The translations under genes and the position numbers were made by a program. Positions 14,063-21,268 of a stretch of 21,268 nucleotides of DNA are shown in pieces. Every line of letters starts with the position of its first letter. Position 1 is the first letter of the stretch. The stretch is from contig JBAZCJ010000009.1 of NCBI GenBank assembly GCA_041671005.1, positions 1 through 21,268 on the forward strand. The letters run 5' to 3'. The DNA is from JACRPI01 sp041671005. Lineage in GTDB: Archaea > Nanobdellota > Nanobdellia > Woesearchaeales > DSVV01. The notes under the pieces were generated by a model, which was not told the DNA's origin, did no database searches, and worked only from the letters and a program-made list of their open reading frames with translations.

Positions 14063-15019
14063 ATGAAAAGAAAAGTTATTCAAATTGCTGAATCAACGCA
14101 ACTTGTTTCTTTACCTCGATTATGGGCAAAAAAATATAATATCAAAAAAGGAGAAGAATTAGAAGTTACTATTAAAGATAATATTCTTGAAATTTCTACA
14201 GAAACGAAAGATCAACTAAGTGAAATAGTTATAGATATTACTGATTTAGATAGGACCTCAGTTTTTTATGCATTACGAAGTGCATACAGGAGAGGGTATG
14301 ATATCATTAAAGTTAAATTTAATAATAAAACAACAATTCATTACAGGACTGGAGAAAAAGTATTGGTATCAACACTTCTTAATCAAGAACTCCAGCGATG
14401 GGTTGGCATGCAGATTATTGAACAAAAAGAAAATTATTTTGTGTATAAGGGCATTTCAAAACCTTCTTTTGAAGAATTTGATTTAATGTTACGAAGATCA
14501 TTTTTATTATTGATGGATGCCTGTGATGAATTTGTCAAAGCAGTTGGAGAAAAAGATGCATTGACTTTAGGTGCAATGGATGAAAAATTTTTTAATATTC
14601 TTATTTTTATTACATACTGTCAGCGATTATTAAATAAAATTGGTTATTCAGAGAAGTATAAAAATTCATTATTGTATGTTATTCTTCAGAATCTCAATAA
14701 AGTTGGAGACATATTACGATATGGTGCTCGAGATGCAATGAAATTGCCAAAAACAAATCAAAAAACTATCAATATTCTTAAAGATATTTTTGGGACAGTA
14801 CGAATTTATTATGATTTGTACTATAAATTTGATTTTACAAAATTTACCCAAATTTATAAAATTAGAGATAATATTCTTAGAGATATAGAATCAGTGAAAA
14901 AAACAGTTTCTGTTGAAGAATTAATGTTATTAGTGTATTGCAGACAAGTATTGGAAATTATGGTACATAATTTAGAAGCAACAGCGACATTTTATTTAGA
15001 AGAGAAAAAAATTATTTAA
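14063..15019 (+). CDS. AbrB-PhoU phosphate-type transcriptional regulator
   Basis: 318 residues from ATG 14063. The first 50 residues (MKRKVIQIAESTQLVSLPRL, then KKGEELEVTIKDNILEIST) form a SpoVT/AbrB swapped-hairpin DNA-binding domain. The remainder is helical and resembles the PhoU-like part of archaeal phosphate uptake regulators (SFEEFDLMLRRSFLLLMDAC, later LNKVGDILRYGARDA and a C-terminal helical bundle). Such fusions are common in archaea and are thought to control phosphate uptake, but no pst genes are nearby. ATG 14063 is preferred over the in-frame ATG 14039 because family members begin MKRK(V/I) and because of the TATA box at 14028-14040. The stop overlaps that of the converging gene by 4 bp. 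Confidence 0.87.
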   Translation: MKRKVIQIAESTQLVSLPRLWAKKYNIKKGEELEVTIKDNILEISTETKDQLSEIVIDITDLDRTSVFYALRSAYRRGYDIIKVKFNNKTTIHYRTGEKVLVSTLLNQELQRWVGMQIIEQKENYFVYKGISKPSFEEFDLMLRRSFLLLMDACDEFVKAVGEKDALTLGAMDEKFFNILIFITYCQRLLNKIGYSEKYKNSLLYVILQNLNKVGDILRYGARDAMKLPKTNQKTINILKDIFGTVRIYYDLYYKFDFTKFTQIYKIRDNILRDIESVKKTVSVEELMLLVYCRQVLEIMVHNLEATATFYLEEKKII

Positions 15020-16257
15020 CGATAAATAAACGAAATTTGGTAGTATTCTCTAGGTTTAATTAAACTAGGATGTAATCTGTCTGTTAATCCATATTGTATT
15101 CCTGTAACAACATCTCCATCTGTAACAAATTGAGGTCTTACTTTAAATCTTTCTTCTATAACATAACTTAAAAATCCTAATGTATGAAAATCACAACTAG
15201 ATTGTGAATGTCGAATTTCTTGTGCGGAAATTGGTTTTGCACCAGCAGGTACTAAATAAACAAAAATTCTTCCATCATCTTGTTTACACACTGATTCTAT
15301 TCTTGTTCTTCTGAGAGTGTCATTTACATAACCCTTTTCTACATCTACTAAGCGACAATAATTCTTTACAGCTTTTTGTTTTTCACTTCCATGAATCCCC
15401 TGTTGTAATAATTCTGCATTAGGGTTTAAAGTATAACCAACAGTGGCTCCCATTAAAGAAGTTATAAATTGATTATGTACACTACCAATATCTTGGTGAG
15501 GTGGCATTTTTTTAGTAATCCAAGCTCTGTAAAATCTGTTGATTCGCAATGCAATGTCTTTAGGAGTAGTATGTTCGGGTCTTTCTCTATAAAGCCATGC
15601 TCGTATATCTTCTGAAGAAGCAGTGTTATTAATGAACGTTGCATCATAAAATTTTTGTCGTTCATCAAAATCTGTTATTCGTTGTAATGTATAATCTAAT
15701 AACTCGCGAATACGTGTTTGTTGTACTAGTGTAGCTGTATTAGGTTTAAATGAAACAGGAAATTCTTCTGTTAAAATTAATCTATCAATTATTCTTTGTT
15801 CTAATGTTTGTATAGAAGAAGGATCCATAGTAATATTTACATTTAATAAATGTGGGAGTGTTTCATTGTTTGTTAATAATCCATCTATGCCTTTTAAACC
15901 AACAGTAGTAAGCACTGGAACTCCGCGCAGAGGGAAAGTTGATCTTCGAAATCCATAAACTACATCTGCTTCTTGATACCCGTGAACAAGAGGTTGACTT
16001 GTGAGTTCGTCTAATGAAACTGGTTGTACACTTGGAGTTAATGCGTGTGCTTCACCTGCTCGTCTATTTCGCCATGCAGCGAGGTAAGGTACACAGGCAT
16101 AATGGCCAATTGATTCAAGTTCTCTGATAATAGTTGTTTTTCCACCGTTTCTCACACCAACTATGTGAAGAACAGGTCTTTCAAAAATTGCTGCAGGAGC
16201 TTCTACTAAAGCAAGACCATTTGGTTGAAGAAATTGTGCTTGAGCGGGTGTTGTCAT
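15016..16257 (-). CDS. Guanylate-kinase-like P-loop protein with unknown C-terminal domain
   Basis: 413 residues. A Walker A motif is at 34-41 (GVRNGGKT) in VLHIVGVRNGGKTTIIREL. What follows resembles guanylate kinase in order: WRNRRAGE (62-69) in place of the TTRxxRxGE GMP-binding segment, QPVSLDELTSQPLVHGYQEA, VYGFRRSTF in place of the YGT strand, then RIRELLDYTLQRITDF and KFYDATFINN, like the usual fDxxxxN segment. A helical stretch of about 40 residues (DIALRINRFYRAWITKK) links to a C-terminal region of about 170 residues with no match I know (RTRIESVCKQDDGRIFVYLV, later RPQFVTDGDVVTGIQYGL). It may be a nucleotide or modified-substrate kinase with an added recognition domain. Start context is weak: possible minus-strand TATA elements lie at about 16274-16284 or 16299-16311. 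Confidence 0.72.
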   Translation of the reverse strand: MTTPAQAQFLQPNGLALVEAPAAIFERPVLHIVGVRNGGKTTIIRELESIGHYACVPYLAAWRNRRAGEAHALTPSVQPVSLDELTSQPLVHGYQEADVVYGFRRSTFPLRGVPVLTTVGLKGIDGLLTNNETLPHLLNVNITMDPSSIQTLEQRIIDRLILTEEFPVSFKPNTATLVQQTRIRELLDYTLQRITDFDERQKFYDATFINNTASSEDIRAWLYRERPEHTTPKDIALRINRFYRAWITKKMPPHQDIGSVHNQFITSLMGATVGYTLNPNAELLQQGIHGSEKQKAVKNYCRLVDVEKGYVNDTLRRTRIESVCKQDDGRIFVYLVPAGAKPISAQEIRHSQSSCDFHTLGFLSYVIEERFKVRPQFVTDGDVVTGIQYGLTDRLHPSLIKPREYYQISFIYR

Positions 16258-16298
16258 TTTCGAGTTCTACATCTCTTTAATTGTTATGAAAGTCACAC

Positions 16299-16311
16299 CT
16301 TTATAATAGTT
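16299..16311 (-). promoter_or_regulatory. Possible promoter of the guanylate-kinase-like gene
   Basis: On the minus strand this reads ACTATTATAAAGG, centred 48 bp before the ATG ending at 16257, implying a leader of about 20 nt. A weaker alternative is CAATTAAAGAG at 16274-16284. The remaining bases to 16392 hold no gene that I can support. Confidence 0.35.
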
Positions 16312-16392
16312 AAAAGATGCATGATGGAGAAATCCATTTTGATTTATAAAGATTACCACATTTTTGAGGAATACATTTATATACGCTTATTA

Positions 16393-17382
16393 TCACACAA
16401 TCCACACTTTATCATCAATTATGGTAACTAAAACCTCTGTTTCTTCAGTTGCGATTGGGTTTTCAACAGCAACACTTTGAAAGGTTTCAGGATGTATGAT
16501 TTCAAGGTGGGGATATTTTTTGGCAATGTGCACTTTTTTGAATTCATCAATGATCTCTGTAATGTTTTCAGTGTCTTCAATGTTGACATTTTTTCTCACT
16601 TTCAAATCAAAAGCAGTCAAATGTTTTCCTATTCGTATGATTTGCAGTACTTTTTCTTTATACACGATGACAGAGCCTTTTTGATATTTAGGTAATCGTA
16701 CACTTGCATTGACTCGATAAATCTCTTTGCTGGTTTGTCTATTTTTGCTGTATAATTCAGCATGTGTTTTTGTTGTTGCACCAAATACTGTTGCAAGTTT
16801 ATTCATAATTCCAGGTAAATATTGTTGCTTTGTGTAATAATAGTCAAAGCCATTTGTCACTTCTTCTCTTTTTGTGATAAAAACATTTTTCTTTTCAGCA
16901 ATGCGTGCATCGTCCATAATAAACACATCTGCTTTTTCAAGAACGTTTTTGTTTTCTCCGCGTAATTGTAGTATTCCTTCAAAATATTCTGTCTTTAGTT
17001 TACCGCATCTGTCGCAAACTATTTTTTTTATTCGTACAGGGAATTCAAATTCCTCTAACAATTTTTGGCCATCGATTGTTGTTTCAGTTTTGAGGAGTGC
17101 AATCCCTGTTTCAATAATTCCTTCAGTAATCATATTTTGAAATTCAATATCAATAGCGTCTGGCTGTGTAAGAAATTGACAATGTGCAAGAACACTTTCT
17201 TGTAATGCTCCTGGCTTTGCAGGTTTCCATAATTTTTGGTATTTGTAAGAGCTGCAATGAAGACAAATAAGAAGAGTATGTTCTGTGTATGATTTCAAAA
17301 CACTATGTTTTTTTTGAAAACAATCACTACAAAGAACGCTGTCTTTTTGAGTTACTTCTTTTCCACATTGAATGCATTTCAT
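16393..17382 (-). CDS. nmd3: NMD3 family ribosome-associated protein
   Basis: 329 residues. Zinc-binding pairs are visible at C3/C6, C18/C21, C40/C43 and C123/C126. The family motif EYFEGILQLRG (132-142) matches the YYEG-QLRG signature of NMD3. In eukaryotes NMD3 is the export adaptor of the large ribosomal subunit; archaeal homologues have only the N-terminal and core regions, as here, and are thought to act in late large-subunit maturation. The ATG overlaps the gatE stop codon (ATGA), and AAGGT about 7 nt upstream may serve as a weak ribosome-binding site, so the gene is translated as the second cistron of a gatE-nmd3 operon. Length is normal for archaeal members. Confidence 0.9.
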   Translation of the reverse strand: MKCIQCGKEVTQKDSVLCSDCFQKKHSVLKSYTEHTLLICLHCSSYKYQKLWKPAKPGALQESVLAHCQFLTQPDAIDIEFQNMITEGIIETGIALLKTETTIDGQKLLEEFEFPVRIKKIVCDRCGKLKTEYFEGILQLRGENKNVLEKADVFIMDDARIAEKKNVFITKREEVTNGFDYYYTKQQYLPGIMNKLATVFGATTKTHAELYSKNRQTSKEIYRVNASVRLPKYQKGSVIVYKEKVLQIIRIGKHLTAFDLKVRKNVNIEDTENITEIIDEFKKVHIAKKYPHLEIIHPETFQSVAVENPIATEETEVLVTIIDDKVWIV

Positions 17383-19187
17383 TGGAGTACCTTTTTGAGT
17401 ATATCATTTATTTTTTTACCGTCAGCTTTGCCGCGTAATTCTTTCATGGCAATCCCCATTACTGTTCCAAGCGGAGCGCCTTTATTTTCTATTGCAATTT
17501 TTTTTAATATTTTTTCAACATCTGTATCAGACATGCCTTTATACTGTGAAAAATTAATAGAACCTGTTTTTGCAATTTCTACAAGGACATCATCCAATGC
17601 TTCTTTGGGTAAATCTCCCGTATTAAGGTGTACAAACACTTCTTCTAATTGTAAAGGAGTTATTTTTTCAGTATCAACAGCATATTTTCTTTTCAGTTCA
17701 CGTAATTTTGGAAGCATTGTTTCTGCAATAAATGCTGGTTTTAAGGTAGTAAATGTTGAAATAAATTTTTCAAATAATTCAGCCTTGCCTGATTTTGTAA
17801 TTAAATCAGCAAGATCTTTTGATAATCCAAGTTTCATGAAATCTGATGCACTTTCTTCAAGCAATTTAGGTAATTTCAAATGTTTAAAATTTGGGATAAT
17901 TGGCAGTATATCCGTTTCTGGATACATACGTGCTGCTCCGGGCATTGGTCGCATAAAAACAGTTGTGCCATCTTCTTGTGCATTACGAACTTCTCGTAGA
18001 ACTCCTTTTTGTACAGCCATTGCTCGTTTGTATACAGTATCAAGAGCTTGTAATACTTTCATTTTTTGGTCAGCAATGATTACAAATCCATCTTTTGTGT
18101 TACATCCTAATTGTTTTTTTAATGCATCAACATCTTTTTGTTCAATTCCGTATTTTGGGAGTTCATCACTATGAAATAAACCCCCAACACCAGCTGCTGC
18201 TTTTGCATAACTTGATAATTCTGTTCCAAGGCGTTTACCTGGCATTAGTTCTTTGCCGAGTAAGCCTCCAAAATTTTCAAGGCGAAGACCATATATAACT
18301 CCATTATTATTTAATGTAGTTTGTACAATCTTTGATGTGCATGATGTAAGAATCTGCGTGACATCAATAAACTCTTTGTCAATCATAAATGTGCCTAATG
18401 TTTTCTGTATTTCAACGAGCTTTTGTTGTCGTTGCATTTCATATGTAACAAGTGTTGGCAGCATTTTCAAGTCTTGTGCTCCTTTAACTTCAACACGTGT
18501 GCCGTCAGGAATAGAAACGTTTACGTCTTGTCGTATTGTTCCTAACCCACGTTTTACTTTTCCAGTTGAACGAAGGATCATACCTATTTTTTCAGCAACT
18601 TTTTGTGCAAGTTCAGGATTATCAATAGACGCGTCTGTTGCAATTTCAATAAGCGGGATTCCAAGTCTGGATAAATCATATGAATCATATTCTTGTTTTC
18701 GCTCTATAATTTTTGCAGAATCTTCTTCCAGACAAATACTATCAATCCCTATTTTTCTTCCATCAACTTCTATAAACCCGTTAATCGCAATGAGAGCAGT
18801 GCGTTGAAATCCAGTTGTGTTTGAGCCGTCAACAACAGTTTTTCGCATAAAATGAATTTCATCAGCTATTTCTGCGTGTAATAATTGAGCAACAATAAGA
18901 ACAACATCAAGGGCTTCAGAATTAATGTGCGTTGGTGGTTTTTCATCAATATCGATAAGGCAGTTATATTTATCATAGTAATGATAATAAAATGTTTTTA
19001 GTTTTTGCTGTTCATGTGCAGCAGCAATGTCTAATTCTCCAGTTTCTCCTGCAACTGCGCGAAGCTCCCGCTTAATTATATTGGTTGTTTTTTCATCTTC
19101 TTGTGCAAGCTCTGCAGGACAATCACAGAATAGTTTTCTGCCAGCGACTTGCTGATGAATTTCTAAACCTATTTTAAGGCCTTTCAT
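17379..19187 (-). CDS. gatE: Glu-tRNA(Gln) amidotransferase subunit E
   Basis: 602 residues, near the usual length of about 620. GatE works with GatD to turn Glu-tRNA(Gln) into Gln-tRNA(Gln) in archaea, which implies that this organism uses the indirect route. The GatB-type kinase domain is evident: GLEIHQQV (7-14), a CDCPAE metal-binding segment, HFMRKTVVDGSNTTGFQRT, ICLEEDSAKI, YDLSRLGIPLIEIATD and GLGTIRQDVNVSI. The archaeal AspRS-like (GAD) insert lies at about 290-400 (RLENFGGLLGKE onward), followed by MPGAARMYPETDILPI. The C-terminal YqeY-type tail ends GAPLGTVMGIAMKELRGKAD. GatD is not in the window. A TATA box is 28 bp upstream. It is unlikely to be the bacterial GatB because of the GAD insert. 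Confidence 0.96.
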   Translation of the reverse strand: MKGLKIGLEIHQQVAGRKLFCDCPAELAQEDEKTTNIIKRELRAVAGETGELDIAAAHEQQKLKTFYYHYYDKYNCLIDIDEKPPTHINSEALDVVLIVAQLLHAEIADEIHFMRKTVVDGSNTTGFQRTALIAINGFIEVDGRKIGIDSICLEEDSAKIIERKQEYDSYDLSRLGIPLIEIATDASIDNPELAQKVAEKIGMILRSTGKVKRGLGTIRQDVNVSIPDGTRVEVKGAQDLKMLPTLVTYEMQRQQKLVEIQKTLGTFMIDKEFIDVTQILTSCTSKIVQTTLNNNGVIYGLRLENFGGLLGKELMPGKRLGTELSSYAKAAAGVGGLFHSDELPKYGIEQKDVDALKKQLGCNTKDGFVIIADQKMKVLQALDTVYKRAMAVQKGVLREVRNAQEDGTTVFMRPMPGAARMYPETDILPIIPNFKHLKLPKLLEESASDFMKLGLSKDLADLITKSGKAELFEKFISTFTTLKPAFIAETMLPKLRELKRKYAVDTEKITPLQLEEVFVHLNTGDLPKEALDDVLVEIAKTGSINFSQYKGMSDTDVEKILKKIAIENKGAPLGTVMGIAMKELRGKADGKKINDILKKVLQ

Positions 19188-19209
19188 ATAGACAAAAAGA
19201 AGCCTGCTT

Positions 19210-19219
19210 TCTTATAAAG
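19210..19219 (-). promoter_or_regulatory. TATA box of the gatE-nmd3 operon
   Basis: On the minus strand this reads CTTTATAAGA, centred about 28 bp before the gatE ATG. With the mscS TATA it forms an 11-bp inverted repeat (19212-19222 and 19256-19266). Confidence 0.65.
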
Positions 19220-19237
19220 TTTGTTGAACATAATCTG

Positions 19238-19274
19238 TTACCCCTAACAAAAAGTAAACTTTATAAAGGGGTAA
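19238..19274 (+). promoter_or_regulatory. Inverted repeat bracketing the mscS TATA box
   Basis: TTACCCCT at 19238-19245 is mirrored by AGGGGTAA at 19267-19274 with 21 bp between. The TATA box (19258-19266) lies between the arms, next to the right arm. The arms are the most GC-rich words in an otherwise AT-rich spacer. A regulator bound here would block TBP/TFB access; this is an inference. Confidence 0.4.
19258..19266 (+). promoter_or_regulatory. TATA box of the mscS gene
   Basis: ACTTTATAA region centred 28 bp before ATG 19290; leaderless arrangement, divergent from the gatE promoter. Confidence 0.65.
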
Positions 19275-19289
19275 GAGTTCCAAAAAACT

Positions 19290-20357
19290 ATGGTAAACGT
19301 AACATCAATATTAGGTATGACTTTCTTTGGAAACACATTGCTTCAATATTTTATTTTTTTTGGGATTTTGGCAGGAGCAGCAATTATAGGAAAAATAGCA
19401 TATTATATTACAAAAAATTTCGTAAAAATTTTTACTGCAAAAACAAAAACAGTTTTAGATGATATGCTTATTGAAGTTGCAGAATATCCAGCAATTTTTC
19501 TTATATTTATAATTGGATTTTATATTGCATATAAATCATTAACTCTTTCAGAAAATGCAGAAGCAACTTTTTTTAATATTCTTATGGTTATGTTTATTGT
19601 TAATCTTACCTGGTTCTTTACACGATTATTAGATGGTGTTATCAAATATTATCTTATTCCATTTAGTGAAACAACAAATACTGACATGGATGATGCATTA
19701 ATCCCCATTATACGTCCAGTTGGAAAAGTAATGTTAGTTCTTATTTCAGCAATTATTGTTTTGGATAAATTTGGATACAATGTTACTTCTCTTGTTGCAG
19801 GTCTTGGTATTGGTGGTCTTGCAATTGCATTAGCTGCTCAGGAAACCTTAAGCAATGTTTTTGGCGGAGTTACATTATTAACAGATCGACCTTTTGCATT
19901 AGGTGATAGAGTTCGTCTTTCAAATAAAGAAGGATTCGTCAAAGAAATAGGAATCCGCTCAACAAAAATTACTACTATGGATGGTTCAGAATTAGTTATT
20001 CCTAACGCTGTTGTTTCAAAAGATATTATTGAGAATGTTACACGAGAAAAAGAAAGAAGAATTAAATTGACCTTGGGTCTTGTCTATAATACTTCAAGTA
20101 AAAAATTAGACAAAGCAATTCAATTAGTAAAACAGATTGTTGAAGCTGAAGAAGGGATTACAAAAAAGAAGTGCGATGTATTTTTTGATGAATTTGCATC
20201 TTCTTCATTGAATCTTGTTGTAACTTATTGGATTAAAGACTTAACACAAATTTTTAAAGTAAAAAATGATATTAATTTTAAAATAAAAGAAGCATTTGAA
20301 AAAGAAAAGATTGAATTTGCATTCCCAACGCAGACAATTTACACAAAGAAAGAATAA
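19290..20357 (+). CDS. MscS family mechanosensitive channel
   Basis: 355 residues. Membrane helices are likely at about 17-40, 66-84, 95-115 and 144-160, followed by the pore-lining helix at about 166-192 with small residues packed as GLGIGGLAIALAAQETLSN, the hallmark of MscS. The beta domain (RPFALGDRVRL, GFVKEIGIRSTKITTMDGSE, VIPNAVVSKDIIEN) and the C-terminal alpha/beta domain (ending FAFPTQTIY) are complete. It opens under membrane tension and releases solutes during osmotic downshock. The start fits the TATA box at 19258-19266. The promoter region carries an inverted repeat that might be an operator. A short hairpin with T runs follows the stop. Confidence 0.95.
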   Translation: MVNVTSILGMTFFGNTLLQYFIFFGILAGAAIIGKIAYYITKNFVKIFTAKTKTVLDDMLIEVAEYPAIFLIFIIGFYIAYKSLTLSENAEATFFNILMVMFIVNLTWFFTRLLDGVIKYYLIPFSETTNTDMDDALIPIIRPVGKVMLVLISAIIVLDKFGYNVTSLVAGLGIGGLAIALAAQETLSNVFGGVTLLTDRPFALGDRVRLSNKEGFVKEIGIRSTKITTMDGSELVIPNAVVSKDIIENVTREKERRIKLTLGLVYNTSSKKLDKAIQLVKQIVEAEEGITKKKCDVFFDEFASSSLNLVVTYWIKDLTQIFKVKNDINFKIKEAFEKEKIEFAFPTQTIYTKKE

Positions 20358-20392
20358 TAAAAAATAATCCGTTTTTATTTTTTACTTTTTTT
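20358..20392 (+). terminator. AT hairpin and T run after mscS
   Basis: TAAAAAATAA at 20358-20367 pairs with TTATTTTTTA at 20375-20384 around a 7-nt loop, followed by seven to eight T from 20386. It sits right after the mscS stop codon and probably terminates transcription. Stem stability is low because all pairs are A-T. Confidence 0.5.
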
Positions 20393-20440
20393 AATCCATT
20401 TTTAGTATGGTTTTAATCAAATTTTTCAATAAAGATAAAT

Positions 20441-20875
20441 ATGACTTCATCTTATAATTTTAAAATGGACGTCAAATTGAAGTTTGTCATTGCTATTCTG
20501 GCAGTAATTATTAGTTTAGTTCTTGGTGCATACACAAAAGTGATGATGATATTAAATTTTAATGATCCATTTAAGTTTTGGTTGAATCTTATTTTATATG
20601 TTATCAGTTGGTTAATGGTTTTTGTTGCAGCATTTTTTGTTGGTAAAGAAATGATCAAGGTTGCTGACGATTATATTAAAGGAAAATTGCAGGAAACATA
20701 TACTGCAACAGTTAATTTTCAGAAGAAAGGACAGGAAGAAGTCAAAAAATTTACCAAAAAAGGATATAATTTTACTGCACGTCACATATCTAATACTGCA
20801 AAAAAAGGATTTCATACCTCAAAAAAAATTCATAAAAAAACAAAAAAGATACATAAAAAGTTATTAAAACTTTAA
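20441..20875 (+). CDS. Small membrane protein with highly basic tail
   Basis: 144 residues if translation starts at ATG 20441; ATG 20465 (MDVKLKFVIAILAV) is an alternative, giving 136. Two membrane helices are likely at about 13-35 and 45-67. The rest, from about 76, is hydrophilic and becomes extremely basic: the last 25 residues hold about a dozen Lys plus two His, in the repeated words KKIHKKT and KKIHKKL. The tail probably lies in the cytoplasm, where it could bind DNA, RNA or acidic lipid headgroups. I do not recognise a family. There is no clear TATA box at the standard distance. Its stop codon overlaps that of the converging gene at TTAA. Confidence 0.75.
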   Translation: MTSSYNFKMDVKLKFVIAILAVIISLVLGAYTKVMMILNFNDPFKFWLNLILYVISWLMVFVAAFFVGKEMIKVADDYIKGKLQETYTATVNFQKKGQEEVKKFTKKGYNFTARHISNTAKKGFHTSKKIHKKTKKIHKKLLKL

Positions 20876-21268
20876 GATGTTGGGCAGGATGCAAGACCAA
20901 CAGTAACATCTGACATCTCATCAAGGTGGTAAAATTCTATTGAAGAATAATCAAACAAGGGGCTGTCAGAGCCGGTGAGATCGCTAAGAGCACCTGTTGC
21001 GCTGACGATATAATATATTGGATTACTTCCATCAGCTTGACATTGATTTGAAATTCTGAACATGTAATCTACATAACTATAATCATATTCATCTACTGAT
21101 GAAACATGTTCTGGGAGATATACTGTTTGTATGCCACAGCAGTTACTTGATACTGCATCTATTCCTGCAAATCGTCCTAAAAAGCTTGGTGCTTCTTCGT
21201 TAAAAACAAATGTTTGTTCAGATAGATGTCTGTACATATCTTCTTCATCAAAATCTTCGCTGACATTT
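20872..21268 (-). CDS. Acidic protein of unknown function, C-terminal part
   Basis: The frame is open to the end of the window, so the N-terminus is missing; 131 residues are visible. They are acidic and rich in Ser, Asp and Tyr (SSVDEYDYSYVDYMF) with four cysteines (SSNCCG, NQCQ, ASCPTS), a composition common in secreted proteins with disulfides. Segments such as NPIYYIVSATGALSDLTG suggest beta strands. No domain could be named. A Met at 21237 is internal or an alternative start; the frame upstream of it (EDFDEED) is also acidic and continuous, so an upstream start is more likely. It converges with the basic membrane protein gene and shares a TTAA stop overlap with it. Confidence 0.6.
   Translation of the reverse strand, partial: NVSEDFDEEDMYRHLSEQTFVFNEEAPSFLGRFAGIDAVSSNCCGIQTVYLPEHVSSVDEYDYSYVDYMFRISNQCQADGSNPIYYIVSATGALSDLTGSDSPLFDYSSIEFYHLDEMSDVTVGLASCPTS

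Noticed and set aside
16225..16431. Small plus-strand frame across the gap between nmd3 and the guanylate-kinase-like gene
   Set aside because: It overlaps both minus-strand genes, has no ribosome-binding site or recognisable protein character, and its TATA-like words fit the minus-strand gene equally well.
17305..18174. Long plus-strand open frame of 289 codons opposite gatE and nmd3
   Set aside because: It lies antisense to two firmly identified genes, is Ser/Phe/Ile-rich as expected from the reverse of Lys/Glu-rich coding sequence, and has no promoter or family motif.
1..21268. CRISPR array, insertion sequence, prophage or conjugative element
   Set aside because: No regularly spaced repeats, terminal inverted repeats with a transposase, integrase or structural phage genes were seen.

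Overview
The window reads as chromosomal DNA of an archaeon, most likely a DPANN lineage (Woesearchaeota/Pacearchaeota-like). The archaeal marker genes are clear: GatE (archaeal tRNA-Gln amidotransferase), NMD3, a PAC2 proteasome-assembly family protein, an AbrB-PhoU phosphate-type regulator and the first domain of Dph2. The DNA is strongly AT-rich. Almost every transcription unit begins with a TATA box centred about 27-28 bp before the start codon, which is the signature of leaderless archaeal transcripts. A secreted CARDB protein carries a Cys-rich CTDSDSG module of a kind I associate with DPANN surface proteins. The phylum is an inference; archaeal origin is close to certain.

Layout. 1-666: end of a coiled-coil gene converging on a small membrane protein. 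766-2058: B12-binding-type radical SAM enzyme, converging on a minus-strand group of a Nudix hydrolase and two paralogous unknown proteins (2061-3637). 3721-5763: a truncated dph2 fragment, then a CYTH phosphatase/cyclase-fold gene overlapping a DHH-DHHA1 phosphoesterase that is cut in two by an in-frame TAA. 5825-7813: two cell-surface genes, a lipoprotein with a DNRLRE-like domain and a membrane-anchored double-CARDB protein. 7948-9255: a second radical SAM protein, interrupted by an in-frame TGA. 9344-12324: a two-gene ABC-2 type exporter whose permease has a very long extracytoplasmic coiled coil. 12366-13894 (minus): an unknown helical protein and a PAC2 protein. 14063-15019: AbrB-PhoU regulator. 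15016-19187 (minus): gatE and nmd3 (4-bp overlap), then an unusual protein with a guanylate-kinase-like P-loop domain fused to an unrecognised C-terminal domain. 19290-20875: an MscS channel and a small two-helix membrane protein with a very basic tail. 20872-end: partial acidic protein.

Functional picture. The region mixes translation and protein-quality housekeeping (GatE, NMD3, PAC2, Dph2 remnant) with envelope functions (lipoprotein, CARDB protein, ABC exporter, MscS). No tRNA, rRNA, CRISPR array, insertion sequence or phage gene was seen, and no gene-free stretch exceeds 300 bp; the longest, about 170 bp, holds divergent promoters.

The most notable points are three interrupted or truncated genes within 5.5 kb (dph2, DHH, radical SAM), each with otherwise clean coding sequence; the guanylate-kinase-like fusion; the uniform leaderless promoter geometry with one Shine-Dalgarno exception at the CARDB gene; and an inverted repeat bracketing the MscS TATA box. 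I did not find a clearly new multi-gene system; the best candidates for new biology are the guanylate-kinase-like fusion and the split radical SAM protein.
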